Below are positions 1 through 8,618 of a DNA stretch of 64,000 nucleotides, piece by piece. Within the stretch, counting starts at the first letter, position 1, and each line of letters begins with the position of its first letter. This DNA comes from Streptomyces luteolifulvus (GTDB lineage Bacteria; Actinomycetota; Actinomycetes; Streptomycetales; Streptomycetaceae), in NCBI RefSeq assembly GCF_008806595.1, contig NZ_VZRB01000019.1, positions 1 through 64,000 on the forward strand, in the 5' to 3' direction. The notes beneath the pieces are model-generated. The model worked only from the letters and a program-made list of their open reading frames with translations, was not told the DNA's origin and ran no database searches. A program made the position numbers and the translations under genes.

Positions 1-500
1 TCGATCTTCATGGCGTGGCGGCGGTGAGCGTCGGCCAGTTCCGCCGCGAGCCCTGTGGCCTTGTCCTCGGCTTCTGCCAGTCGGTCCCGAAGATCCCCCA
101 TCTCCTCCTGTGTCCGGTACAGGAGCAGCCGGTCGGGGTCACGGGCCTGGAGCCAGCCGTAGAAGAGCCTTCTGGTGAGCGCGATCTCGCGGTCGAGTTC
201 CGTCGGGCCGGCGTGCGGTGCGGCGAGGGTGTGCAGGCCCCTGATCACAGCGGGCCGAGTGGGCTTCTGGCCGGACAGCATCCTGGACAAGGCGGACTCG
301 CTGGCTTCCATGCCCGGGGCCGGTCCCTCGTCAGCCAGACGCTTTAGCCCAGCGCTCGTCACGGCAAGGGTCCCGATGGACGAGGCCACCTCACGTAGGC
401 GTTCCAGAAATTCGCGTTCGGCGTGAGAGAGGTTCGGGTCCAGAGGCGCCATCGAGCGCCCACGGCGGCGAGCCGTGGAACCGTCCGGCTCCGTAGCCAT
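1..500 (-). CDS. Hypothetical protein with HTH-like N-terminus and coiled coil, cut by the window edge
   Basis: An open minus-strand frame runs leftwards off the window with no stop, so the C-terminus is not visible. The chosen ATG at 500 is the second of two adjacent ATGs and sits five bases after a GGGGG ribosome-binding site. The visible ~166 residues hold a basic N-terminal tail, then a helical segment that reads like a lambda-repressor-type helix-turn-helix (ESALSRMLSGQKPTRPAVIRGLHTL), then a charged alanine- and glutamate-rich stretch likely to form a coiled coil. The gene diverges from the small membrane-protein gene at 672. I do not recognise the family; a DNA-binding regulator is a reasonable guess only. 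Confidence 0.55.
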   Translation of the reverse strand, partial: MATEPDGSTARRRGRSMAPLDPNLSHAEREFLERLREVASSIGTLAVTSAGLKRLADEGPAPGMEASESALSRMLSGQKPTRPAVIRGLHTLAAPHAGPTELDREIALTRRLFYGWLQARDPDRLLLYRTQEEMGDLRDRLAEAEDKATGLAAELADAHRRHAMKI

Positions 501-671
501 CATGTCCCCCGGTTTGGTGTGGTCCTCGCGTTTGGTTTCTTGCATCGGAGGCAAGTTGCCCGCGCTGCGAAAGAACTCCGTTCTCTTTTCTTTCCTCTGG
601 CGGCACAAATACTGCGAACCTCATCTTCTCAGTCACGGCACCGTGTGCGTGCCGGAACGGGAGGAATCGCC

Positions 672-947
672 GTGACGTACAAGCCCAGCCCTCGCGCGGC
701 AGACCGCAACGCACAGTCCTGTCTGCGACGCCTGCTCAGGCCTGAGATCCTGGAGCTGGTTGCCCTGGTGCTCCTCATCGCGGTCGCCGCTGCGGTGTAC
801 GTGCTTGCCGGGCCAGCGGGCTTCTCCGCCATCGTCAGCACGGGCGGTGGGCTGTTCGCCACCTGGCGGACGCGACATGGAGCCTCGGCCTATCGCGGCG
901 GACTACGGGAGCAAGAGACAAAAGCGCCGTCACCGGATGGTAGGTGA
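672..947 (+). CDS. Small membrane protein, 91 aa
   Basis: The frame starts with GTG at 672 behind a good GGGAGG ribosome-binding site and encodes 91 residues. One clear hydrophobic segment, beginning at LELVALVLLIAVAAAVYVLA (about residues 30-50), is followed by a second weaker hydrophobic stretch and a basic tail. This suggests a small inner-membrane protein with one or two helices. It diverges from the gene at 1-500. No family is recognised and no function is proposed. Confidence 0.5.
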   Translation: MTYKPSPRAADRNAQSCLRRLLRPEILELVALVLLIAVAAAVYVLAGPAGFSAIVSTGGGLFATWRTRHGASAYRGGLREQETKAPSPDGR

Positions 948-1489
948 TCTCGACTGTGGAGCCGTCCGATGTCGCAGTGCCCATGGCACAGGTACGGTGT
1001 CGGCCAGCCACGCATTGGCCACAACCGTTGGATGTTGAAGGTGTGCAAGGCTCTGACCTCTCCGGCCGAGGTCTGCTCGGGGGCCGCATCCCGAAAACAG
1101 CCCGCGAGCCCCGGCCCAACTGGTCCGGGCCTCGCGGGCGTATCCGACACGGCCCGGGACCGACGGCTGCGTGGACCAGCCCGACACCCTGAAGAGCAAG
1201 CCGCCTCAGCCGGCGAGGCCGCCAGATCGAACCACTGTTGGGGCCGTGGCGACAGCCGTGCCGCAGGGCGTGACCACCTCCTGCGCCCGGCACAACTTTG
1301 AAGGGCGCCACGTGAGTACGTCATTCCCCGTCCTGCAGGCCTGAATGGACAGGGCTCCGCAGGACCATCCGCTGCCCGACCTGATCATCAAGGCCACCGG
1401 GAACAGCCCCGCGGACAGCTTCGCCTCCCCCACCGTCACGGCCTTCGAGAACATCATCGAGGCCCTGGAGACAGCGGGGCCCGAGCATC
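948..1489. other. Stretch without a supportable gene
   Basis: I see no convincing gene here. It contains the hairpin at 1101-1138. A plus-strand frame around 1345-1557 reads as a plausible but unrecognised peptide, lacks a clear ribosome-binding site and runs into the IS4 relic. The stretch is probably debris beside that relic. Confidence 0.4.
1101..1138. terminator. Strong GC-rich hairpin, terminator-like
   Basis: CCCGCGAG at 1101-1108 pairs with CTCGCGGG at 1131-1138, and the stem extends to 14 base pairs with one mismatch around a short loop. There is no T-tract, as is usual for actinobacterial terminators. It lies about 150 bases after the small membrane-protein gene and could end its transcript. 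Confidence 0.45.
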
Positions 1490-1956
1490 GCGCCCGCACC
1501 GGCGTTCGAACAGCGCCTGGAACGGCTTGTCTCCCAGGCACTGGCGGGCTCTGGTGAGGCCGAGCTGGTGGGCAGGCGCTGGACGCTCCCGCCCGACAGG
1601 TGCCGCAGTTTCTCGGTCGGGATCCGCAGGACCGCCCAGTATCCCGGCGGACCGGCACTGTCGGAGCTGCTGAACAGGCACAGCGCCAGGACGAAGGAGA
1701 CCACCGCACGGGCCGGCAGGAGCCTGCGGCGGCGTTCGGCCCTTCCCGTCAACTCCCATACTTCGTCGACTACTTCGGGGGTGATTTCCTCGGTGAGTAC
1801 GCCGAGCCTGATCCGGTCGCCGAACTGCGGCTCCAACCGCCTTCGACGGCTTCGAGAGGACCCCGGACGGACCGCCGTCGCGACGGTTGAGGCGGCAGCG
1901 ATGGCAGACTGAGCGCCCAACGGGGCTCCCTGGCAGACCGTGGCGGATCCCCCCAT
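1490..1956 (-). pseudogene. IS4-family transposase, N-terminal relic
   Basis: The minus strand encodes the typical IS4-family N-terminal domain: DRIRLGVLT, TPEVVDEVWELTGR and then LLPARAVVSFVLALCLF, the usual opening of this group. Near 1557 the reading frame shifts, and the next block (SALTRARQCLGDKPFQALFE-like) continues in another frame before homology ends. The catalytic DDE part is absent. It is a dead remnant. The zinc dehydrogenase gene begins about 200 bases away with no shared transcription unit visible. Confidence 0.75.
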
Positions 1957-2156
1957 AAACCCCAGGTGCCCACTCGCCCAGAACAGCCACCAGTACGCGC
2001 TCTACCTGCACTGATGCGCTAAATCACTGGCATTGCTGGTCAACGGCAATTTCTACACGTTCATGTCGCAGGAAACCGCATCGGACCCATACCTCTTCAT
2101 GGAGGTAGATAACCGCCGCACCAACGACAGTGCCCCGTCAAGGCGGTCGACGTGGA

Positions 2157-3209
2157 TCAACGGGAGGGGTCGAGAAGGATCTTGCGGACACCGTCGGCCC
2201 GACTGTTGAACAGTTCGTACGCTTCAGGGCCTTCGGAGAGGGCGAAGCGGTGGGAGACCACGGCCTGCGGCGTGATCCGGCCGGCCTGCGCGAGGGGGAT
2301 CAGGGCGGGCAGTTCGTAATGGGTCGAGCACAGTCCGATGGCGAACTCCAGCTCCTTGATCTGGGCCAGTCCCATGTGGAAGGGGAAAGCCTTGCTGTGG
2401 CTCACCCCGATGACGCTGACCCGTCCCGCCTGCCGGACGGCTTTGAGGGCGAGTTCGATCGTGGCGTCCGAACCCACGGCTTCGACCACGGCGTCCGGCC
2501 CCCGCCCTGCTGTCGTCTCCCGTATGGCCGCTCGTGCGTCCTCGCCCTCGACCGGCTCGACGCCCAGGGTGGCGGCGAAGGCACGGCGCCCCGCAACCAG
2601 GTCCGCGCCCAGGACGCGGGCAGCGCCCATGGCGAAGGCGGACTGCGCGGCCATGAGTCCGACCGGGCCGAGGCCGATGACCAGGACGGTCTCGCCGGGC
2701 TGGATGCGGGCGCGGCGGCAGCCGTACCAGGCCGTGGGCGCGTTGTCCGTAAGGACGATGGCCGCCTCGTCGGAGATGCCTTCGGGCAGGTGCACCAGGT
2801 TGACGTCGGCGTGGGGCACGGCCAAGGCCTGGGCCTGACTGCCCGGAAGCTGCGGGCTCACTCCATAGCACAGATCCGTCGGGGCTTGGGCGCGTTCGCA
2901 CCTGGCGGTGAGCCCCTTCGCGCAGGTTCCGCACAGGGTGCAGCCGACCGACGCGGGCACCAGGACCCGGTCGCCGGGCTTGAAGCGGGTGACCTGGCCG
3001 CCCGTCTCGACGACCACGCCGACGCATTCGTGCCCCGGCGTGTAGCCGACCTCCGGGCTGAACCCGTTGCCACCGTAGATGTGCAGGTCGCTGCCGCAGA
3101 TGCCGGCCGTGGTGACATGGACGACCGCATCGGTGGGACAGGTGACGGCCGGGTCCGGCACGTCCTCGCAGCGGATGTCGTGGCGGCCGCGGTAGGTCAG
3201 TGCCTTCAC
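2157..3209 (-). CDS. Zinc-dependent alcohol dehydrogenase (MDR family)
   Basis: This 350-residue medium-chain dehydrogenase should oxidise an alcohol or aldehyde adduct with NAD(P). The GTG start at 3209 follows GGAGGA by seven bases and gives the standard MKALTYRG-type opening. Catalytic-zinc residues are Cys38 and the GHE motif (His60, Glu61), with Asp155 as a likely further ligand. The structural zinc site is the four cysteines at 90, 93, 96 and 104. The nucleotide fold shows GLGPVG at about 179-184. The sequence resembles the formaldehyde/threonine dehydrogenase-like subgroup, but the substrate cannot be read from it. It stands alone between IS relics, so neighbours give no pathway. Confidence 0.9.
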   Translation of the reverse strand: MKALTYRGRHDIRCEDVPDPAVTCPTDAVVHVTTAGICGSDLHIYGGNGFSPEVGYTPGHECVGVVVETGGQVTRFKPGDRVLVPASVGCTLCGTCAKGLTARCERAQAPTDLCYGVSPQLPGSQAQALAVPHADVNLVHLPEGISDEAAIVLTDNAPTAWYGCRRARIQPGETVLVIGLGPVGLMAAQSAFAMGAARVLGADLVAGRRAFAATLGVEPVEGEDARAAIRETTAGRGPDAVVEAVGSDATIELALKAVRQAGRVSVIGVSHSKAFPFHMGLAQIKELEFAIGLCSTHYELPALIPLAQAGRITPQAVVSHRFALSEGPEAYELFNSRADGVRKILLDPSR

Positions 3210-3687
3210 AGGATTCCTCCAGCAGGGCGCGGGGCGATGCCCGCGCGATTCCCTCACACATCCACAACCATACCGACCAGTAGGTATGCGGAGAGGGTGA
3301 CCTTCACCATACGCCGCGTCCGCCCGGGGCCCGTAGCGTGACCGGGGCCGGTCAGGTGAGTGGTTCCAACGGCGGCGCGAGAAGGACGAATTGCGGGCGC
3401 AGGTCTGGCTGCTTGTGGAGCGCAGCCCGGCCGTCATCTCCCGGGCCTGCGCCGTACTCAACGGCGGCCGCGCCGGTTCGGCGACGTCGTCCTGGTCGTG
3501 GTCGTGCTCGCCCATGCCTCCATCGTCCTCCGCGTCGGCGGGCCGGGCCAGGGCGTACGGAAGGTGTCCTCTGACAGGCGATCTTGACCGAGTGCCACGC
3601 GAGCTTGACTTCCGCGATCCGCACTTCGGCTATGGGCAAGCTGATTCGGGGCCTTCGCCGTCCGCGTAGAACAGGACTGCCCACGGT
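3210..3687. other. Intergenic region with no supported gene
   Basis: About 480 bases without a convincing frame. A plus-strand fragment near 3390-3480 reads ELRAQVWLLVERSPAV and could be coding debris, but it lacks a start and a family match. The promoter of the dehydrogenase gene should lie just upstream of 3209. Confidence 0.4.
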
Positions 3688-3984
3688 TCAGGCCCCGACC
3701 GGGTCAGTCGGCCCCCGCTTGCCGACCGGGTCGTGGGGGCTGCGCAAGAGCCACCCCTTCCACCCGTTGTTCCAGACCACGGTGTCTCCGCTGATCTCCT
3801 TGAATGCCTTCAAGACCGTCTTGTGGATCGCCGAGTTGCCGTTGTCGTAGGTGTAGGTCAGGCCGTCGTCGAAGTTCTTCGCGATGTGGTCAACCGCATC
3901 GCTCTGATACAGCTCGTGAGCACGAGACTCGGTGATCTGCTGGAGCATCCAGGCTGCAGCGGCCTGAGCATCAGTGGCACTCAT
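3688..3984 (-). CDS. Small DUF6953-like protein, 98 aa
   Basis: A 98-residue protein starting MSATDAQAAAAWMLQQI. The body has the pattern I associate with the DUF6953 family: an N-terminal helix with AAxWMLxQI, then YQSDAVDHIAKNF, then NGNxAIxKTVLKAFKEISGDTVVW. The ATG at 3984 is the first start that gives this domain cleanly; the longer frame upstream is proline- and arginine-rich and looks non-coding. Family function is unknown. The last residues, after GWLLRS, are low-complexity and may not be native. Confidence 0.6.
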   Translation of the reverse strand: MSATDAQAAAAWMLQQITESRAHELYQSDAVDHIAKNFDDGLTYTYDNGNSAIHKTVLKAFKEISGDTVVWNNGWKGWLLRSPHDPVGKRGPTDPVGA

Positions 3985-4264
3985 GCGGGGACCCTGATAT
4001 GCAGGCGTTTTTGTCAAGGGCACAGGGGGTTCCGGGTCCGTTGGCGCGGGCCGGGGAGTGGTGCTGTGGGACCGGCGGGAGGCCGGTGGCGTGTTGTGCG
4101 GCGACGCGCGGTCAGCCTGATATCCGCGGGTTGGGTACCGCATGACCGGATGTTCGCCGGGGACGGGGCCTCCGGTCTACAGCCGAGCGTGGTCCGCCGA
4201 AGCGGGTGCTCATAGGGTCCGCGGGCATCGTCCCTCGCGCTGAACACGTCCCGGCCTCCCGTGG

Positions 4265-4543
4265 ATGGTGCCGACAGGCGAGCGCAGCTATCTTCTGCTC
4301 AAGGTGGATCGGGTTGAGGACGACCTCTGGATGTCCCAGCCCGAGGCTGCTCGGCAGCTGGGCATCGCACTGATCCGCATCGGGGCATTGATTGCCAACG
4401 GCCACCTGACCCCCGTGGAGAACCCGGTCGGACGGGCCGGCGTTTCCATCGCCAGCGTTCAGGCCGAGAGAATCTGGCGAGAGAACGCACCACTTCGAGC
4501 GAAGGTTGCCCGCCTCCTCACGGACGCGATCAGCTGGTTCTGA
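4265..4543 (+). CDS. Small HTH-like protein, 92 aa
   Basis: A plus-strand frame of 92 residues; an ATG at 4331 would give a 70-residue form starting MSQPEAARQLGI. That segment (QPEAARQLGIALIRIGALIANGHL) reads like a MerR- or excisionase-type helix-turn-helix, followed by a helical tail rich in Arg and Leu. The protein is a typical small actinobacterial DNA-binding candidate. Start choice is uncertain because neither ATG has a strong ribosome-binding site. A perfect hairpin follows the stop. Confidence 0.5.
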   Translation: MVPTGERSYLLLKVDRVEDDLWMSQPEAARQLGIALIRIGALIANGHLTPVENPVGRAGVSIASVQAERIWRENAPLRAKVARLLTDAISWF

Positions 4544-4573
4544 TCGGTGATCCACAGGTCCTGACGATCACTC

Positions 4574-4592
4574 GGACGTCGCCCCGACGTCC
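4574..4592. terminator. Perfect hairpin after the small HTH gene
   Basis: GGACGTCG and CGACGTCC form an eight-base-pair stem with a three-base loop, about 30 bases after the stop at 4543. Its position fits a terminator without a T-tract. Confidence 0.45.
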
Positions 4593-4696
4593 TTGGGAGA
4601 GGCCCCGCAACCTTCGTGGACGCGGCCCGCGTGCCGCTCGACGGATCCGGGGGGCGCAGCACACGACCAGCGATCAGATGCCATGACCGAGATATG

Positions 4697-4945
4697 TCAG
4701 TGGGGGCGGTTAACCGGCAAGCGGCTCCACCCGCGTGTGAGTCGGACAAGTGTCGCGATCACGCCGATGCCGAACATGACGGCACCGAGGCTGGCGCTGC
4801 GCAGCAGGCCGAAGGTCAGCGCGACGGCAATGGCGATCAGGGAGCCGGAGATCACGACCTGTCGCTTCGGGTCTTTGAACTTCCAGAATCCGAGCAGCGT
4901 GAACACCAGCCACGCGGTGAGGTAGCCGACCGCTACGAAGATCAT
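4697..4945 (-). CDS. Small membrane protein with about three helices, 82 aa
   Basis: The ATG at 4945 is preceded by GGGGGAAAA. The 82 residues contain three hydrophobic segments: residues 2-19, 29-46 and about 49-66, with a short basic tail ending in RGWSRLPVNRPH. It should sit in the cytoplasmic membrane. No family is recognised. Its start codon overlaps, on the opposite strand, the start of the frame at 4944. Confidence 0.6.
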   Translation of the reverse strand: MIFVAVGYLTAWLVFTLLGFWKFKDPKRQVVISGSLIAIAVALTFGLLRSASLGAVMFGIGVIATLVRLTRGWSRLPVNRPH

Positions 4946-5804
4946 GATCGATTTTCCCCCTGAACGAGGTCCTGGGAGAGGGCTGGTCATGCCCTCTCCC
5001 AGGTTCAGTCTGTCACCCCTGATTGCCCCCGGCGCGTGGCATGCTCTGCGCGCCCCCGCAGACGGCGCCCGGCGCGCCCTCGCGCCCTCGTCCTGCCGCA
5101 ACCCGCCGCCTGGACCCGGAAGACCCGCTGGGCCGCCGCATCTCCGGGCGCTGCGCGAGGTCCAGCACGACCTGAGCGCGGCACAGCCGGACTGGGACTT
5201 CCAGGGACTGATCTCCGCCGACGGCTCGGCCGTGGCCCTGCGCGTCACCCCGCGCGATCGCTCCGTCCCCCGCATGGTCCGCAAGGCGGTGGGCGACGGC
5301 GCCTGCGACCCGGACGAGTTGAGCAACACCCGCACTACGTTCCTCCCCGCCGACCTGCCCCCACCACCCGACTTCGCCCCGGCCCGGCATCCCCGCGAGG
5401 TCCCGTACCTGGACCTCCAGGTCGCCCCGAAGAACGAGGCCTACCCGTACGGCGTGAAGCTGGAACTCGGCGACTGGGCCTACGCCTTGGAACCCCGAGC
5501 CGTCTTCTACGGGCCCGGCTGGTACCCCTTCCACGAGCACGTGACGCGCCGGGAGAAGGGCCCCACCGCCCCGCTCAACGACCGCGACGTTCCCACCGGA
5601 CGCACCGTTCCCGCCCGGGTGCAGCTCTCCCCCGACGTCGCGGACTTCTCCTGGGGCAACGAGTACGTACAGCTCACCCCCGTCAACCACCGGATCGAGG
5701 CGCGGCTGCACCTGTACGTCGGCCAGGAACAGGCCCGCACCCTGGTGCGCACCGTGACGCTGGACGTCGATCTGCGGGCGCGGGTCTGTCCAATCAACGG
5801 CTGA
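4944..5804 (+). CDS. Hypothetical protein, probably 3'-truncated by an insertion-element end
   Basis: An open frame of up to 286 residues. The part from about residue 70 reads as a genuine folded protein (WDFQGLISADGSAVALRVTP, EVPYLDLQVAPKNEAYPYG, WGNEYVQLTPVNHRIEARLHLYVG). The first 60 residues are proline- and arginine-rich and may be wrongly included, so the true start may be internal. The coding homology stops at VDLRARV, exactly where the 22-base insertion-element end at 5787 begins, so the native C-terminus is lost. The family is unknown and no function is assigned. Confidence 0.45.
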   Translation: MIDFPPERGPGRGLVMPSPRFSLSPLIAPGAWHALRAPADGARRALAPSSCRNPPPGPGRPAGPPHLRALREVQHDLSAAQPDWDFQGLISADGSAVALRVTPRDRSVPRMVRKAVGDGACDPDELSNTRTTFLPADLPPPPDFAPARHPREVPYLDLQVAPKNEAYPYGVKLELGDWAYALEPRAVFYGPGWYPFHEHVTRREKGPTAPLNDRDVPTGRTVPARVQLSPDVADFSWGNEYVQLTPVNHRIEARLHLYVGQEQARTLVRTVTLDVDLRARVCPING

Positions 5805-5808
5805 TCTT
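5787..5808. repeat. Insertion-element end motif, copy 1
   Basis: The motif TGTCYAATCAACGGC continues into NGATCTT and occurs here and at 44265. At both places a plus-strand gene loses its C-terminus exactly at the motif. It is best read as the terminal sequence of one insertion-element type. A transposase C-terminal relic lies just inside it here. Confidence 0.6.
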
Positions 5809-5818
5809 GGTTAGGGTG

Positions 5819-5965
5819 TCAGCTGGTGGTGGGGGTGAGTCGGCCCTCGAAAGCGATCTGGAAGGCGTTCAGGGGCGCTTTCCAGCGCATCGTCCAGCGG
5901 CGCGGAAGGGAGCCGCCGGCGAGCTGCTTGCCACGCTGCTCGAGGTCGTACGTGCAGGTCGGCGT
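5819..5965 (-). pseudogene. C-terminal relic of a DDE-type transposase
   Basis: In one minus-strand frame the sequence reads TYDLEQRGKQLAGGSLPRRW and then TMRWKAPLNAFQIAFEGRLT before a stop at 5819. This is the typical last ~45 residues of an actinobacterial transposase (RRWTxRWKAxLNAFxIxF). The IS family is uncertain. Nothing of the catalytic domain remains. The insertion-element end motif lies 11 bases beyond the stop. Confidence 0.6.
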
Positions 5966-6174
5966 GTGCGGGTCGAGAAGTAGTGGAAGGTCCGGCCGTC
6001 GGGATCATCCGCGTTGCCGTGCCGGCCGCTCACCCTGGTTCCGCACCCGCCGCCCTTGAGGGGCATCACGTAGCGTGGGTGCGGCTGACGGTCGATCTCG
6101 GACTGGTCGTACTCGTTGCCCAGCGCGTCCTTGATCCACGGGATGCGCACCCGCGCTGCTCCTTCGCCACACAC
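5966..6174 (-). pseudogene. 5' fragment of an unrecognised gene, truncated by the transposase relic
   Basis: A minus-strand frame from the ATG at 6174 encodes RIPWIKDALGNEYDQSEIDR and ends its protein-like character at about HYFSTRTR, where the transposase relic begins. The fragment is polar with several Gly/Cys pairs (KGGGCGTRVSG). I do not recognise a family. It appears to be a gene cut by the insertion event that also left the end motif at 5787. Confidence 0.35.
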
Positions 6175-6334
6175 CTCTCCCCGTCAGCGGTTCACCCCGC
6201 GAGAAGTTGTTCCGCATCCCCCAAAGTGATCTCCTGGTAGGTTCTCGGGCGGCTGCGTTCGCCACGGAGTCAGGGGGCTCGATCGCAGACCCCGCAGTAG
6301 ATCAACGCCCCTTTCCCCGTCCTACGCTGGTGTG

Positions 6335-6628
6335 ATGAGCGTGGGGATAGAGGTGCTGATCGTGGACTGGCAGCGGGTCGAGGCTGCAGCGCCTGACGAC
6401 CGCGGAGAGATGCTGATCGATGCCGCCTTCGGAGACGGATACAGCGACGACCTCTTCGAGCACGGCTGGTCCTGGTCCATGCAGCCGGGTGAGGACTGGT
6501 ACGGCAGGTACGCCCTCCGGAACACGCTCGGCTCGTACAAGCCGCACTTTTGGGCTGGTCATCGCTGGGACCACATGCGCGACTTCGTCGAGCCCGGAGT
6601 GCGCGCGGCGGTGGACCGGTTCAAGTAA
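6335..6628 (+). CDS. Hypothetical protein, 97 aa, possibly the first half of a split gene
   Basis: The ATG at 6335 (a GTG three bases earlier is also possible) opens a 97-residue acidic, aromatic-rich protein (MSVGIEVLIVDWQRVE; DLFEHGWSWSMQPGEDWYGRY; GSYKPHFWAGHRWDHMRDF). This looks like the N-terminal part of a streptomycete family of roughly 200 residues. The stop overlaps the next start as TAATG. The following frame looks like the matching C-terminal part, so an internal deletion may have split one gene into two coupled frames. Confidence 0.5.
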   Translation: MSVGIEVLIVDWQRVEAAAPDDRGEMLIDAAFGDGYSDDLFEHGWSWSMQPGEDWYGRYALRNTLGSYKPHFWAGHRWDHMRDFVEPGVRAAVDRFK

Positions 6629-6774
6629 TGCGCGAGCCGTTCACACAACACGCCGCGGAGCCCAGCGGATGGATCACGACCTTCGAATCGTTTGCCGACT
6701 TCCTATCCGACTGGGGAGAGGTGGTCACGGAGGCGGAGCGCCGCGGCTGGGGCATCATCGGCCTGTGCTGCTGA
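6628..6774 (+). CDS. Short protein overlapping the previous stop, likely C-terminal half of the same ancestral gene
   Basis: This 48-residue frame begins with the ATG in the TAATG overlap. It encodes GWITTFESFADFLSDWGEVV followed by TEAERRGWGIIGLCC, a compact helical end that fits the end of a larger globular protein better than a free peptide. No independent ribosome-binding site is needed if it is translationally coupled. Whether it is expressed as a separate product cannot be told. Confidence 0.35.
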   Translation: MREPFTQHAAEPSGWITTFESFADFLSDWGEVVTEAERRGWGIIGLCC

Positions 6775-6904
6775 CCGCCTCGGGGCACCGCTCGCATCCA
6801 ACCCGATGACGGCCGCGCTACGGGCACTGGTCGGCTGGTGAGGCCGCGCGGAACAGGACCTGCCACGGCAGGCACCTCGCCGCGCGGCCGACCCAGCCGC
6901 CTGG

Positions 6905-7014
6905 CTCGGCGGATGCCGACGTCTGCACGACGCTACGAACGCAAGGCCGACCACTTCCTGGCCTTCACCGCGATCGCGGCCACACTCATCTGCTACCGCC
7001 GACTCCCCAAATGA
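6905..7014 (+). pseudogene. IS5-family transposase, C-terminal relic
   Basis: The last ~35 codons read RRYERKADHFLAFTAIAATL followed by ICYRRLPK and a stop. This is the standard carboxyl end of IS5-group transposases of streptomycetes. Everything upstream is lost. Confidence 0.75.
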
Positions 7015-7023
7015 AATGGCCTG

Positions 7024-7224
7024 TTATGCGAGCAGGCTGCTGCGGGCGAGCCATTCGCGGGCGGACAGTGATCCTGCTGGTGCGGCGGCGCGGTTCAGTC
7101 GTTCGGCGTCCTGGAGATGGCCCTTGGCAAATCTGAGGTGGGCGAGGCCGTGCAGGGCGTGGCTGTTGCCGCGGGCCGCTGCGGCGTGTGCCAGGCCCTC
7201 GGCGCGCTGCTGGTGATTGCGCAT
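7024..7224 (-). pseudogene. TPR-like gene fragment
   Basis: A minus-strand frame encodes about 66 residues with a helical repeat pattern (AEGLAHAAAARGNSHALHGL; AHLRFAKGHLQDAERLNRAA) resembling tetratricopeptide repeats from larger streptomycete proteins. It is bracketed by an IS5 relic and an IS1380 relic and has neither a native start nor a native end. It is a fragment only. Confidence 0.35.
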
Positions 7225-7267
7225 TCCGAGAAGCAGGATGCGGCCGCGACCTGGAAGAAGTCTTTAG

Positions 7268-7876
7268 GGCATCATCCGCTGATGGGGTTCGTCGACCACG
7301 GCGGGGGCGGGTCCGGGGAGCCGGTGGCCGGGCTGCTGCGGCCCGGGAACGCGGGCAGCAACACCGCTGCAGACCACATCGAAGCCGCCCGGCTCGCCCT
7401 GAAGCAGCTGCCGAAGAAGTACCGGCGGGGTCGGCAGACGCTGATCCGCACCGACTCGGGCGGAGGCACCCACGAGTTCGTGGACTGGCTTTCCGCCCGC
7501 GGCCGGTGGCTGTCCTACTCGATCGGCATGACCATCACCGATGCCATCCACCAGGCGGTCTTGAAGGTCCCGGCCTCGGCCTGGACGCCGGCCGTCGAGC
7601 CGGACGGCGAGATCCGCGACGGCGCCCGGGTGGCCGAGCTCGACGGCGACTGCCTGACCGGCCGGCCCAAGGGGATGCGGCTGATCGTGCGGAAGGAACG
7701 GCCGCACCCCGGCGCCCAGTTGCGTTTCACCGACCCCGACGGCATGCACCGACCTGCTTCGCTACCAACACCAGGCACACCCCGATCGCCGCGCTGGAAC
7801 TGCGCCACCACCAGCGGGCCCGCGCCGAGGACCACATCCGCGCCGCACGCGCCACCGGCCTGCGCAACCTCGCTGA
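7268..7876 (+). pseudogene. IS1380-family transposase relic
   Basis: The sequence encodes the central IS1380 core: HPLMGFVDHG, EPVAGLLRPGNAGSNTAADH, LIRTDSGGGTHEFVDWL and PKGMRLIVRKERPHPGAQL. Near 7750 the frame shifts to CFATNTRHTPIAALELRHHQ and continues to ARATGLRNL, then homology ends. Both ends are missing and the frameshift kills the gene. The N-terminal boundary abuts the TPR fragment, so two elements or a deletion met here. Confidence 0.8.
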
Positions 7877-7910
7877 GTCCTCCGGCCTGCACCCGCTCGA
7901 CACCTTCCCT

Positions 7911-8141
7911 CACGCCTTCCATCGGATCCCTCTGCACCGTCGCAACTTTGGTGCATTGCTCAGCCTGCCAAGCGTCGTGAGCGGCCTCGGAGGATTGCCA
8001 GAGTGCCCGAGAGGACAGGACGACGCTTACACCGGCGCCAGCCGTGACGAAGGCATTTCGTATGCGGTGCCGAGGCCACCAGCTGCTCCCCCGGTCGGAG
8101 GAACGGTCCTGGCTCTCGGATGGCGTCTCGTCCACTGGCAT
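7911..8141 (-). pseudogene. Fragment of a small membrane protein gene
   Basis: From an ATG at 8141 the minus strand encodes a polar N-terminus and then RIRNAFVTAGAGVSVVLSSR (one hydrophobic segment) followed by a helical stretch. After about 77 residues it runs antisense to the IS1380 relic and loses coding character. It is probably the 5' part of a gene cut by that element. The family is unknown. Confidence 0.3.
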
Positions 8142-8279
8142 GCCAACAGGGGACGAGAGACACCCTGGCTCAGCAAGGAGCCACGCGGCACGCGGAAGGG
8201 GATTGCGCTCAGCGAGTGATACGCGTGCAGTCGGCTGCGGACTTCGAGATTCCGAACGGCGCTGAGAGTTGGCGCTGTG

Positions 8280-8441
8280 TCAAGTTGATTCTCCAATACA
8301 CCGCCACTGCAGGACGCGATCCTCCAGAGGCAGGCTCTGTGGCCGGCCTCGGCGGAGCGCGTCCGCCTTCTCGCGGCGCAGGGCGGTCACGAGCTTGCCG
8401 AAGCTGCGTGCGCTCAGCCGGTGAATGGGCCTATCCAGGTC
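8280..8441 (-). pseudogene. IS5-type transposase (HTH part), N-terminal relic
   Basis: The minus strand encodes HRLSARSFGKLVTALRREKA and RRGRPQSLPLEDRVL, the helix-turn-helix opening seen in transposases with a DDE_Tnp_4 domain. Homology ends near 8280, where the sequence is broken. No catalytic part is present. Confidence 0.6.
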
Positions 8442-8618
8442 GACTGCAACGCCGTGATCACCGCCGAGATCCCGACGCCGCCGAGGAAGCCGGACGCACA
8501 ACCCGCGCCGAGTACCTCCGCCTGCTCGCCCTGGCGTGCCGTCCACCCGTGCCGAGCTCATCCTCGAGGTGCTGTGGTGTCCGATGGGTCTCCCAGAGAC
8601 CCACCGGACACACCACTG

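Noticed and set aside
1345..1557. Short plus-strand frame beginning MDRAPQDHPLPDL
   Set aside because: It reads plausibly but has no ribosome-binding site or family match and runs into the IS4 relic.
2130..3341. Long open frame on the plus strand opposite the zinc dehydrogenase
   Set aside because: It is the codon-bias shadow of the minus-strand gene: Gly/Arg/Asp-rich, with no family motifs or ribosome-binding site.
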